From Adineta steineri (Eukaryota > Rotifera > Eurotatoria > Adinetida > Adinetidae), in the NCBI GenBank assembly GCA_905250115.1, contig CAJNOI010000014.1, forward strand, positions 392,046 through 456,045: a stretch of DNA of 64,000 nucleotides, in the 5' to 3' direction. Within the stretch, counting starts at the first letter, position 1. Every line of letters begins with the position of its first letter. Both the position numbers and the translations under genes were made by a program. Of the stretch, positions 23,032 through 34,173 are shown one piece after another. Under the pieces are notes generated by a model. The model ran no database searches and was not told the DNA's origin. It saw only the letters and a program-made list of their open reading frames with translations.

Positions 23032-23607
23032 AATTTGATCATTGGCATCAAACTATTGGATTAAAAATATGGGATATTGATGTGAGGAGGAGCAAATCAA
23101 TACTTTAATTTCATCTTCAAGGTGTCTACAGTGACAGAATTCAAAACGCTTTTTTTGTTTAGTATTGCTTATTAATTTTAATAAAATTCTAATTATCTAG
23201 TAGAACTATTTTTAATTATATACAGCTATTATCGTCAACAAAGAATTCTATTTTTCTAGGAAAATTCAGTTACGAATTTGGCTTCACAGCAGAATTGTGC
23301 TCTCCTATATACATATATTACACTGATTATATGGAATATCTGTTTAGGATCCTGGTTTTCATTGAAGATTTGTAGCGTAAATTCTTAAGATTTATCTTTA
23401 TATGATGATTAAAACTTTATTGTGAATTGACTTCTTTATATATAATATGGTAGGGTGGGTGTGGGCTCATCTTTTCTTCATCTCATACCTATGCTCTGAA
23501 CTGATTGAAGTTCGAATCGAAATATTAAATAAAATTGAAAAATATGTTATTGTTTATTTGATGTTAATTTATTAATTTAAAATGTAAAGAGTGAAAGTAA
23601 AATGATG
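23032..23607. other. Intergenic between convergent genes
   Basis: Contains a half-copy of the telomere-like repeat (GGGTGGGTGTGGG near 23453-23466). Otherwise nothing recognised. Confidence 0.6.
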
Positions 23608-24910
23608 TTAACATTCAACAGCATATCTATAGATATTCAATTCTTCGGAGACGAAAAGATAATTTTTCGTCAGGAACAACTTTGTCGTCGTGTACATTGG
23701 AGGTATATCGGAGATTGCTGTTGAATCAACAAGTATACTTGGTGTTGTTTTGAAATCTTCACCGAATTTTAATTGCTGTATGACCAATAAATTGTTTCGA
23801 GTAGATGCTGTAGCTAAATAAAAACAGCGATCTTTCAATGGTGAAATACTTGCCGATATAGTATAGGTTAAAATAACATCTGCATCATTAAATGTTGCTC
23901 CATAAACTACATCACTCGAAGAATTAGTCGGTGCCGTAAATTGTGTATTCATAATTGAAACTGTCCAATTCGTGGAATCACCTGTTATGGTGATGCCCCA
24001 TTGTTGTCCACTTGGAGCGTACAAATACAAATTACGATTGGTTTGTGCATTAGGAATTGAATTCATTCCAACGAGAGTGAATTCTTTGTCATTGGAATAT
24101 TTGAAAGTACAAAGCATTTCTGATGTGTAGGATGCATCATGTGGACCACAGCCAACTGAAAAGAGTAGTTGATCTACTTGAGCAGCACTGCTAAATGTTC
24201 CAAGATGTGCATTGAGAAAGAATGGTGATTGTGATGGACGTATAACAGGCCATGTTTGAAATTTGAAATCAACCAAATTCAAAGCACCTACTGAATAATT
24301 ATTCGAACCAGAAGGATAAGAATTCAGAAGAAAATAAACATCGTTCGCAGCTGTTGTTGGTCGGGATGTGAATAGAGCAAATGAATTCTCCGAATGAAAT
24401 ATCAATGGATCACCAATAGGAGTGATTATTGAAGTTAAAATGTCAATTTTAAATCGAAAAAACAGAGTATCACCACCAGGAAATGAGAAAGATGAACACA
24501 TGAGAACTACAGCATTTCCTAGAAAAAAAACAAACTAACGCTTATTAACGAAAGAAATTTATTTTACCTTGATTATTGTTGTAATAAGGAATAAATTGTG
24601 CTCCAAAAGTACATTGACCAGTGATATCACCAATAACGGCAGTGCTCAATTTTATAGTTGATCCATTTCTGTACATTATTTCTAAATACGATGTTGGAAG
24701 ACTCCATGGACCTGCGTTGTTGATATTAACAATTGACAAAATTGTTGCTTCATCGGGCAAAACAAAAATATCATTGATTTCACAAGTATGAAATTTACCC
24801 GGCACACAATCTATCACTTTATAAATAGAATCATCAAATTTAGGTGATATTCGTGCTTCAGTTATACACCAAAGTAAGACGACGATTAGTATGTATTGAA
24901 AAAACGACAT
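23608..24910 (-). CDS. Secreted protein of unknown family
   Basis: Exons 24910-24568 and 24518-23608 across a 49-nt intron; 417 residues. A clear signal peptide (FFQYILIVVLLWCITEA) with likely cleavage before RISPKF. The mature part alternates short hydrophobic beta-like segments with Gly/Ser/Asn-rich turns, for example FTLVGMNSIPNAQTNRNLYL and WGITITGDSTNW, as expected for a beta-propeller or beta-sandwich exported protein. Only a few Cys residues (CVPGKFHTC, a terminal YAVEC). No catalytic motif recognised. It lies convergent to the FG-GAP gene, with no evident functional link. Confidence 0.75.
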
Positions 24911-26253
24911 TATATTTATGTTGTGTTGATATAAAAGCCAACAAGCAATTTATTTTGTGATCAAATATAAGAAATAAGAACACATCTGTGCTGAATCCCA
25001 TAAAAAACCATCATATTTTGAGAATGAGAGTGTGCATATTACATAAAACCTGTTATTCAATATTTGAATTAAATTATATAAAGTTAAACTATCACAAAAT
25101 CAATATGATAAGAAAAACACTCAGCATCGATAGAATCGATTACAAAGCACAATCATGATCAGTTCGTTTGACACGTTTTGAATAGCACGGGTGTGTGTGC
25201 GTATTCCTAAAGTAACACTCGCATCTACCCTCAAGATGTCTTGTACATTTTTATCTGATCCATACAATAAACAGTGGATACATCTGAGAATCGACTCTAT
25301 CTGATGCCATATATCCATATCTTAGTTATTTATAATATATAATAAAATAGATCATTTCTTCGACTGCATTATATATTTACTAAGATAAAAAAGATCTGAC
25401 ATAACAAAATGTGAAAGTAAAGCATAATGTTGCACTATCATGCTCACACATAAAATTTAGTCTTTAAATTCATAAGAATAGCATACCTTTTTTATGACGA
25501 AGATAATATTACTTATCTTTTGTTACTCATAGGAATAGTATGCAAATTGTGAGCGTGTAGCTCAAAGTGACTACTCTAGATGTGAAGCTGGAGANNNNNN
25601 NNNNNNNNNNNNNNNNNNNNNNNNNNNNNNNNNNNNNNNNNNNNNNNNNNNNNNNNNNNNNNNNNNNNNNNNNNNNNNNNNNNNNNNNNNNNNNTAAATA
25701 CTTGAAAGATTGAAATGAAATAATATCATTTGTTGTTACTCATAAATGGCAAATTATTGTTTTTCAAAGATAAGTTTGCACCCAGAGATGCTTTTTTGTA
25801 TTTAAGTTGATGAGTTGTTTTTCTAAAACACTCTCTTCAATAATTGTGCTGCATTTGTTTAAGGACTAATATTTATTGAGTTCTTTCATCTTTAATTTCT
25901 GTAAAAGCTTTGCATAGTGCAATTAGTAACCTGTTAGAATTTCAACACTTATATTTTATTATTGCAAAGCTTCCGAAAATTTAATCTGTTTTTGTTAATA
26001 CTGACATTTCATTCACGCCTACTCTTACCCTCATGATCAATTGTTATATTATTCAGTAACTCTATTAACCATTAGTGTGTACAGAGAGAACTAAAATAGG
26101 AAAACGACAATTGACTATTGTTCAGATAACATATTACGTTAGTTATCTAAAGAAAGAGTTGATTTCGATTTAAAAAGTCACAAAAAATTCGAGTATCATT
26201 TTTATTCTTTGCTTCGGTTATTAAAAAAACAAAATATTCTAATTTTTTCTTCA
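24911..26253. other. Intergenic including an assembly gap
   Basis: Nothing coding is supported. A small GT/CA inverted repeat at about 25188-25236 (GGGTGTGTGTGCG and ACTCGCATCTACCCTC) and a half-copy near 26018-26033 are present. Confidence 0.5.
25595..25694. other. Assembly gap (100 N)
   Basis: A second run of exactly 100 Ns, a scaffold-gap placeholder. Confidence 0.99.
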
Positions 26254-27475
26254 TTATTTCTTGGGTCGTATGAAAACTTTGTTTAACCGTGTCCAAGTAT
26301 TTAATCCAATCTTATGGCCATTTTTACCCGGCGGACGACCGGCATGAAATGTCAAATAATCTACTTCACCATATTCATTCATATTATACCAGAAGATACT
26401 ATTTCCAGGCAACGGGCGAAATCGAATACCCAGCTCAGCAGATTTTTCATCACAAACTAAGATATCACAAAATTGCTCATGCAATGATTTATTGAATGGA
26501 ATAGCAAGAAATTCTGTTTCACCCATGGAACAATTGGCTTGAAGATATGTAAAAAATGTTGTTACTCGTTGGCCTCCATTGGTCATAAGCTTCGGTTCCA
26601 CGAACCAGTCATAATGAGGTTTATACTAAAATAGTAAATGAAAATAAACAACTACTCATTTCACATATTGATTCATATATATTGATGAAAAAGAATAAAC
26701 TATAGTTCAAACTTTATAATATATAAAGCGATCTATCTCAGAAAAAATGAACTGATTCACTTGATTACACTTCTCATATATCAGTTTTAACGAAATTGTG
26801 TTATACCTGTTGATCGACTTTGTATTTTACTACTTGCAATTGCTCTAAACATTCTATATCAACATCACCTTGAAATTGAGCAAATCGTTGTTCAATGCAT
26901 TTCACAATTGGCGTTTGATGACGCTTGATTTCAGCTGAACTTGATGTTCGATATTCATTAATGGAGTGTGTTCCATTCTCTTCAAAGACCATTGAAGGTC
27001 TGAGGAAAGGTTCTCTATTATATATACACAATAAGTTATATGTGCAATAATATTGACTTTTTACTTACGTCAATTCAATTAAATACTGAATCTCATTTTG
27101 AGTAAGAAACTGTTCAATATAGATAATCAATGGACTTCGTTCAATGATTCGAATATTGTATCGATGGTGAGGACATTGATATTCGTAGTTAGATAAATTA
27201 TAATTATTATTGACATCTGCTACTTTATGCTGCTCCTTGCAAAAGTTCACTTGAAAAAACTTGATTATTTGATGTCGAATGTGCAACTGAACATCGGTCA
27301 GATATTCAATAATGACTTGAAGGTTGGATTCAGTTACTTGAAAAATAATGTTTCGTGATGAATAAGCATTGAAGAAACAAAAGAGGGCAATAAATCCAGA
27401 GAACACTATAGTGAAATACATATATGAGATAGGGTCACGTTCACAGAAAATGATACCTTTAAATATAAAATGCAT
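26254..27475 (-). CDS. Membrane-anchored prolyl 4-hydroxylase alpha-like dioxygenase
   Basis: Exons 27475-27069, 27014-26807 and 26625-26254, introns 54 and 181 nt; 328 residues. An N-terminal hydrophobic segment (YFTIVFSGFIALFCFFNAYS) acts as signal anchor. The catalytic jelly roll is in the C-terminal half: HYDW gives the first Fe ligands (His, Asp), FTYLQ and the GNSIFWYNM strand follow, and LTFHAGRPP with the later GHKIGLNTW gives the distal His and the Lys that binds 2-oxoglutarate. All key residues of the family are present, so it is probably active. Role: Fe(II)/2-oxoglutarate-dependent hydroxylation of proline in secreted or collagen-like proteins, in the ER. The peptide-binding domain of animal collagen P4H is absent or very different. 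The exact start is uncertain (a Met 19 codons further in is also possible). Confidence 0.85.
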
Positions 27476-28852
27476 ATATATATATTATAGCTACATGCGA
27501 ATATGGTAACAGTTATTGATCGTTGCAGTTATCTGCTATACTGCTTTTTATGTATGTATGCAAGCTTATGTCTTCTTTCGTTCTGATGATTAACAGTTGA
27601 AGATGTGCAATAGAAGAATAGATCTTTGATTTTAAAAACAAAACAGACTAAATTATAGACACATATTATTGCAATCTATATTCAGTCACTCACATCCTTC
27701 ATCGTTTTAATCAATTTAAAATCTCATCAAAGTAAACATGCACCTTATATTTGCTAGAATTCTGCTGAAAAAATAAAAATATTAGCTAAAGACTTATATA
27801 TCTTCATTATTTGTTTGTTGCTTGATGCACAACATCACTCACTATTAATATTGACATGAAAAATGAGAGAAAGATAAGAATTTTCAGACAAAACGATTTG
27901 GCACAATCTAATATGCTTATATATTCTCTATCAACCACGTGAGAGAAAGGAAAGAATACACGACAGAAAGTTGTTAAGAAGTAAGTTAAATTTTTTTTTT
28001 CATAATATTCCTTCAAATTTCAAGAACAACCCTATCCTATGAGGTTAAGAAATCAAAACAATGCGATAATAGACAATAAAGTTTATGCATCAGAAAATCA
28101 TACCTGCTGATAAGAGATGTTTAATTTGTACAAGATTAAATAGATTGAAGCAGATATGAATAGTGTAAACTTTATATTTTTTTTCTTTTCTTTTTTTCAA
28201 GATGAAATGGAAAAAAAAGTAAGAACAGAATAAAATCAGTTCTCTTATTACAAAATAACCTCGTCACATAATAACACATTGTTGTTAGGAGAAAAGCAAA
28301 AAATGAGTCGCTGACTGCTTTTTTATAGTAGAAGAGCACTCCTTTCTGACTGTTAAAGAAAAAAAATTTGATTTATGAGAACAGAAAGGTAGACTATTCG
28401 ACAATTTAATGGATTTTTATTGTTCAATGTATTAGTGTTGTCAAAGTGTGTAATGATTGTCGTAGTATCGTTATTTCGAATGAAGACTACTCAGATAGAT
28501 ATTTTTTAGAAGATTTATTCAAGCATGCATGTTACAGTATTTTTTTGCACGAAGCATTATTCAAGCCGGTGTGGGTGTGAATGCGGGTATGGGCGCAGAC
28601 CAGTGTTGTTGGGAATGAAGTACAAATAAAATACCTGCATCCATACCCACACCCTATCAACCTACATCCGCACCACACTCCCACTTACACTCACACGAAT
28701 ACCCCTACTCACACCCCTACTCACACCCACACCCACATCCACACTCCAAGGTTTTGTTGTTAAATCAAAATTTCTCATCGTATGCGAATATGTTGTTATT
28801 ATATCAAACGAGATCCGAAAAAGATCACGATGTCCGATTGATCATTATTGTT
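27476..28852. other. Intergenic with a large CA-rich repeat
   Basis: AT-rich without a supported gene; contains the expanded telomere-like repeat at 28565-28751. Confidence 0.6.
28565..28751. repeat. Expanded telomere-like inverted repeat 8
   Basis: The left arm GGTGTGGGTGTGAATGCGGG is followed after a loop by a right arm more than 100 bp long of CCCACAC/CCCACT-type hexamers (28646-28746). This is the longest such tract in the window and lies 100 bp past the ART/TPR stop codon. Confidence 0.85.
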
Positions 28853-31800
28853 CTATACTTCCGACGGATCCAAGCATAATTTTCTACACAATTCGTCCAA
28901 ATTTTGTCGAAACATTAATGCATCAGGGTGGCCATAATTAAAGGCATTGCGAGAAATATTGACGGCACGTTTAGCATATATCAAGGCATCATTATATTGG
29001 TTCAAACCTTCGGATGCTATGGACAGATTGCTATACGTTAAAGCTAAATCTAGATGATTAACATGGAGAAATTGTTCTCGGATTTCAAGCGACTTTTGAT
29101 GGAATGAAACAGCAGTTAAGAAATCTTGCAATCCATGGTGAACTTCACCAATATTTCCATAAATAGTAGCCAAATCAGTTTGACTCATATTGGAAGATGC
29201 CTCTTGAATTTCGAGTGCCTTTTGATGAAAACTAAATGCCATTGAATAATCTGTGAGACATCGATACACATTGCCGATGTGAGTGTAAGTCATTGCAATA
29301 TTTCTCATATCGTAGGAAATCGAGTGCTTAATAATTTCAAGGGTTTGTTCAAAACAGGCCAGTGAACTAGTATAATTTTTCATTTTAAGATGAATTTTTC
29401 CCATGATGATAAATACCATTGCTTTAAACGCACCGTCCGACTGAAGACATTCTTCAGCCTGAAGGATCGTTTCATACAAGGAGAGAGCAGTCGCGTAATT
29501 ACCCATCGAGTAATATACAAAGGCAATCTTCTTGTACGCGTTAATAACATCAGGATGGTTCTCAGGTAGCAGTTGTTGTAGAATTTCAAGTCTCTTTTTA
29601 TAACATTGTAATGCCTCCGGATAATTTTCCATTTCTTTTTGAACCTGACCAATATTATTATATATAGCGGCGAGCTGGGAATAATTGCACGGCGAAGATT
29701 TTTCGGCCATTTCGATTGCTTTTTGATACAACTCAACTGCTTTCGAGAAGTTTTCCATGCATTTATGTATAAAGGCAATATTATTATAAGAGGTAGCCAA
29801 ATCAATATCATTCAGAGGAAGCGATTTCTCTATGATTTCTATAGACTTTTCATAAAAATATAACGCGTTTCGGTAATTCTTCAATTCTCTATACGAATGA
29901 CCAATGTAATCGCACGTGGTAGCCAAATCAAGGTGACTGGGTGGGAGACATTCTTTTTGAATTTCAAATTGTTTTTCATAAAATAAGACAGCTTGGGTAT
30001 AGTTTCCCGTCGAATAATATATTGACGCAACTTTTTCGTATATGATGATGAAATCAGGATGGCTTACTGGAAGCAATTTTTCTCTAAGTTTCATAATCTT
30101 TTCATAGTACAACAGTGCTTTTGGATAGTCTTTTGCTGATAGATAGGTATCTGCAACGTTATAGTAGATCATATCAAGATCGGACTCATTGCAAGACGCA
30201 GTTTTTTCTTTGATGTCAAGTGCTTTTTGATAAAAAGCAAGTGCCTTCGAGTCGTTGTGTAACAAGTAATGAAGTGTCCCAATATTTTTGTAGCTCACAA
30301 ATAATTTGGCTTCATCCGATGGTACACAATTCTCGAGAATACATAACGTTTTTTCTCGAAAACATAATGCTTTACGGTAGTCTTGCAATGATTCATAACT
30401 AGCTCCGATGTGACCATAGATTAGGACAAGTTCGGAATCGTCTAATAACAGTAATCTTTCGTCAACATCCAGTGCCTTTTGATAGAACACTACGGCAGCA
30501 GAATAATTTAGAGTAGAATGATATACAGCAGCAACTTGTACATAGAATGCGATGAGATCACGATTATCGACAGGTGGCGATCTTTCTTGAATTTCGAGCG
30601 TCTTTTCAAAAAATACTAGTGCTTGCGAAAAATTTTTCATAGATACATATATTTCACCAATGAACTTGTATGTCGCAGCGAGATTAACAGGATCCAAGGA
30701 AGGCAAATTTTTCTGGATTGCAAGTGATTTCTGATAAGAGGCGAGCGCAGCTGAGTAGTCTCCTATCAACTGGTATACTTCACCAATTTTATTGTAAGTA
30801 GAAACCAAATCGGCATGGGTAGAAGAGGCCGAAGTCATCTGTAGATCTAATGCTTTTTGATAAAATGACAGTGCACTAGGAAAGTTTCCCATAGATTGAT
30901 CTAGTGCTCCCATATTCCTGTAGGTAACAGCTGAAGGCGAACGATCACAACAGGTTGATGCTTCTTTTTCTATAAGTACCGACTTCAAACTCGTAAGCCC
31001 TTTGTCTCCCAGTACTCGATGTATGTCATCACAGTCAATAGACATAACATTAGATTTGTCTGGACTTCCAAAGAGCTTCTTGATATAGAAAAATGTACTT
31101 TTAGTATCACCTAATTCTGCATATGCTGTAGAAATCGCATAGTATGTTTTAAGCAAAGTCGTATGCCTAGGGGGCAGTGAGCGCTCTTCAATTTCGAGCG
31201 TTTTTTCATAGAATGTGATGGCATTCTTGTTGTTTGCCAGCTTTTCATTCAAGCAGCCGATTTTGAAATAAATGGCAGCCAAATCCAGGCTGTCAGAAGA
31301 AAGATATTTTTCTTTGATGTTCATTGATGTCATGTAAGCAACAAGAGAACTTTCGTAGTGGTCCGTCTTAAGATACATGCGGCCTAAATCACCATATATG
31401 CCAGCCAAGGATATATGATTGGATCTCAACGAGTCTTCCGAGATTTTCGGAATTGTTTTTAGGTAAAAGAAAGAACTCTCATGGTCTCCTAGATCCGCAT
31501 AAACAGCACTTATCTTGGCGCAGGTGACAGCACAATTCATATGCTCGGCATGAGACGATTTCTTTAGGATTTCAAACCCTTTTTTGTAGAAGCATAGTGC
31601 ATTGTAATAGTCTTTCATTGATCGATACACATCGCCGATTATATCGTACGTCAATATCAAAGTTGGATGATTGAAAGGCAGAGCTTTCTCTAGAATTTCC
31701 CTAGCTTTTTCCAAATAACATAGAGCTGTGTTGTATTCTCCCATTTTGTGATGTATTTGACCAAAATTCATCAAAGCAACTGCCAGATCGGGATGCTGCT

Positions 31801-33856
31801 CAGGAAGGGATTTTTCTCTAATTTCGAGTGTTTTCTTATAACATATGAGTGCATTTGGATAATCTTTCATTGATGAATGCATAAATCCCATATTCAGATA
31901 ATAGTTAGCCAATGAAGGGTGATATGGAGGAAGATATTTTAAACGGATGTCAAATGTTTTCCGAAAAAACGATAGCGCAGTAGATGTATCTCCCATTGAA
32001 TGATAGCATGCTCCCATATTGTTATAAACGTTGGAGAGTGATGGATGGTTGGGTGAAAGAAGTTTCACTCTGATTTCGAGCGCCTTTTTGTAAAAGAAGA
32101 GTGCAGATTTATGATTATTCATATTGCTATACACTCCACCAATGTGGTTATAGCTGATAGCTATACCAAGTTCATCAGATGGTGATATCTTTTGTTGAAT
32201 TCGTAATGCCTTTTCATGATAGAAAAGAGCTTTTGGATACTCTGCCAGGTCGTAATACAATTTACCAATATTATTGTAAACACCACCCAAATATGGATAC
32301 TTTGAAAAGTTGATTTCATTGACAACATCAAGTATCCTCTGATAGATCGTTAAGGCTGTTAGAAGATCTCCCTTGTTTTGGTTCATGATTGCTAGATGCA
32401 CGTCACATACAAGCACCGACCAATAAGGCTTCAACTCAGATTCACATTTGTCAGCCATGGAGTTAACATATTTGTTAAAAGCTACTTCCATCTGCTTGAT
32501 TTCACCCATATACACCATTAACTTAGCTAATCGATTCCAACTATTATTGGATTGCGTATCTTTCCTAAGATTCTCTAGGAGAACTTGCAGTTGTTGATCA
32601 GTAGCTTTCGTAGAAGACAGGTTTACTTGCCAAAGCCGATCCTGGATTTGTTCGAAACCTTCGATTCGAAAGACTGTATGCATTGAAAATAAAATCTCCT
32701 GCTCAGAATCGCCGAATTGGCTTAGAGTATCTAACGAGGCATACGGGGTTGAAGAGAGAGTAGGATCAATTTTGATTTCAAAAAGAATACCCGTTAGATC
32801 AGGATTACTACAAGCACTGTCAGCAAATGCCAGAGACACCTGTCGATCGGTACTTGTTGAAAGAAAATTATTGAATGAAAGAAGAGCATATTTGCTATTT
32901 ACCATCTGCTGAAACTGATGGTTTGGTAAGCCTTGACCACGATATATGATGATTTCACCTGAATGTTTAGGTGCTTCATTGTGAAGACATTCAATTTGTT
33001 GCTGAAGATCCCGTATAAAGAATCGCATTTTCATAATAGTGTCAATATCTTGCGTTCTTAGTGCTTGATTAAGAACAGAATAGATAAAAACTTCTTTTGT
33101 ATACCACCAAGCGGGTGGGTGAAGCTCGTAGTTGCTTTCAAAGTCATCGATTATTTTTAGTTTGACTGAGTTGTTGTTATATTGTTGACGGCAAAAATTG
33201 ACAAACTGCCGTTTTGAGTCTTCGATATCATCCATTTCGAGAATGATTTCCTTAAGAAGTTGAGAATACATGAACGACTGATCGAGTTCGTCTAGACTAC
33301 AATTATCAAAGCCATTTATTGGAGAAAGTATGCTAACCGAGGCCATCATATTTTCATAATATTTTATGTCTCGTTCAAGCGCGTCACAAACATGTTCCAT
33401 TTGAGTAAACACTCCTTTTATTTTATCAAAGCGTGATGCCCATAATTCCTGTTGGGCACGATCATCGCAAACAACATAAATCGAATTGAGTTGAGGTATT
33501 TTTTCGATAAAATACATTAATCGCCTACCAAGGGAGCTTGACACAATCATAAACACATTTCTATGTTCGATTTCTGTAATAAAGTCGATACACTCGTCGC
33601 TGTTTGTAAATGTTTTGATCACGTTTACAATACGGTGGAGTTTAGCGACTGAGCTCCGATAAATATCATCAGATTCGTTGATATTTGGATCTAACCAAAT
33701 GGTTATAAAGCTGTCGATAGCAGAAAAACAATTATTGTCAAAAAAAAGTTCGTCACACTTCTCTTGAGCAGTACTATCATTTGTCAGACAGAGACTATTC
33801 ATTTCACTGGTGGTTGTGACGACCGATTCAGCCAAAGAAAGACCATTGGATAGCAT
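28853..33856 (-). CDS. Giant ADP-ribosyltransferase with about 28 TPR repeats
   Basis: A single exon of 1667 residues from ATG at 33856. Residues about 40-165 form an alpha/beta region (FITIWLDPNINES, FMIVSSSLGRR, SIYVVCDDRAQ) like the N-terminal domain seen in many bdelloid ART proteins. Residues about 295-410 are an R-S-E class mono-ADP-ribosyltransferase: Arg near 306 in IIIYRGQGLP, FLSTSTDRQVSLAF near 330-345, and the Glu-x-Glu motif in SEQEILF near 386. All three catalytic elements are present. From about residue 475 to the end run some 28 TPR units of 42 residues, of the kinesin-light-chain kind (A..YYNIGxVY..M.DY..AL.FY.KALEI.EK). Predicted role: modifies target proteins with ADP-ribose from NAD, with the TPR rod choosing partners. 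No signal peptide or TM. The lack of introns in 5 kb is striking here. Confidence 0.92.
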   Translation of the reverse strand: MLSNGLSLAESVVTTTSEMNSLCLTNDSTAQEKCDELFFDNNCFSAIDSFITIWLDPNINESDDIYRSSVAKLHRIVNVIKTFTNSDECIDFITEIEHRNVFMIVSSSLGRRLMYFIEKIPQLNSIYVVCDDRAQQELWASRFDKIKGVFTQMEHVCDALERDIKYYENMMASVSILSPINGFDNCSLDELDQSFMYSQLLKEIILEMDDIEDSKRQFVNFCRQQYNNNSVKLKIIDDFESNYELHPPAWWYTKEVFIYSVLNQALRTQDIDTIMKMRFFIRDLQQQIECLHNEAPKHSGEIIIYRGQGLPNHQFQQMVNSKYALLSFNNFLSTSTDRQVSLAFADSACSNPDLTGILFEIKIDPTLSSTPYASLDTLSQFGDSEQEILFSMHTVFRIEGFEQIQDRLWQVNLSSTKATDQQLQVLLENLRKDTQSNNSWNRLAKLMVYMGEIKQMEVAFNKYVNSMADKCESELKPYWSVLVCDVHLAIMNQNKGDLLTALTIYQRILDVVNEINFSKYPYLGGVYNNIGKLYYDLAEYPKALFYHEKALRIQQKISPSDELGIAISYNHIGGVYSNMNNHKSALFFYKKALEIRVKLLSPNHPSLSNVYNNMGACYHSMGDTSTALSFFRKTFDIRLKYLPPYHPSLANYYLNMGFMHSSMKDYPNALICYKKTLEIREKSLPEQHPDLAVALMNFGQIHHKMGEYNTALCYLEKAREILEKALPFNHPTLILTYDIIGDVYRSMKDYYNALCFYKKGFEILKKSSHAEHMNCAVTCAKISAVYADLGDHESSFFYLKTIPKISEDSLRSNHISLAGIYGDLGRMYLKTDHYESSLVAYMTSMNIKEKYLSSDSLDLAAIYFKIGCLNEKLANNKNAITFYEKTLEIEERSLPPRHTTLLKTYYAISTAYAELGDTKSTFFYIKKLFGSPDKSNVMSIDCDDIHRVLGDKGLTSLKSVLIEKEASTCCDRSPSAVTYRNMGALDQSMGNFPSALSFYQKALDLQMTSASSTHADLVSTYNKIGEVYQLIGDYSAALASYQKSLAIQKNLPSLDPVNLAATYKFIGEIYVSMKNFSQALVFFEKTLEIQERSPPVDNRDLIAFYVQVAAVYHSTLNYSAAVVFYQKALDVDERLLLLDDSELVLIYGHIGASYESLQDYRKALCFREKTLCILENCVPSDEAKLFVSYKNIGTLHYLLHNDSKALAFYQKALDIKEKTASCNESDLDMIYYNVADTYLSAKDYPKALLYYEKIMKLREKLLPVSHPDFIIIYEKVASIYYSTGNYTQAVLFYEKQFEIQKECLPPSHLDLATTCDYIGHSYRELKNYRNALYFYEKSIEIIEKSLPLNDIDLATSYNNIAFIHKCMENFSKAVELYQKAIEMAEKSSPCNYSQLAAIYNNIGQVQKEMENYPEALQCYKKRLEILQQLLPENHPDVINAYKKIAFVYYSMGNYATALSLYETILQAEECLQSDGAFKAMVFIIMGKIHLKMKNYTSSLACFEQTLEIIKHSISYDMRNIAMTYTHIGNVYRCLTDYSMAFSFHQKALEIQEASSNMSQTDLATIYGNIGEVHHGLQDFLTAVSFHQKSLEIREQFLHVNHLDLALTYSNLSIASEGLNQYNDALIYAKRAVNISRNAFNYGHPDALMFRQNLDELCRKLCLDPSEV

Positions 33857-34103
33857 GTTTTTGTTCGTGTAGCTAAAACAAGCGTTGTTTATCGACCAAG
33901 TATATCTTCGTATATGTGTTCGAAGTTTTAGCTAAGAAATTCCGGCAAACTTCCGAAATATTTTAAGAAACTAAGTCTTGATAAGCAAATAGGATCGGCT
34001 TTGATTGTGAACATAAACTATTGAGAATCAACTAGCATCTGAGTAACACTTTGTAGAAAAAGAGTAAGATTTCGAATAGATAAAAAAGAACGAAAACACG
34101 AGT

Positions 34104-34173
34104 GAAGAGTGGGTGTGGGTGTGGGTGTGAGCGTCATTTCAGCTATGCTCACACACACACCCACATCCTTCAG
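34104..34173. repeat. Telomere-like inverted repeat 9
   Basis: The left arm is nearly pure: GTGGGTGTGGGTGTGGGTGT, four TGTGGG-type units. The right arm is CTCACACACACACCCACATC. The loop is about 16 nt. Confidence 0.85.

Noticed and set aside
27807-28016. 69-codon hydrophobic ORF on the minus strand
   Set aside because: Low-complexity Phe-rich frame in AT-rich DNA with no supporting features.
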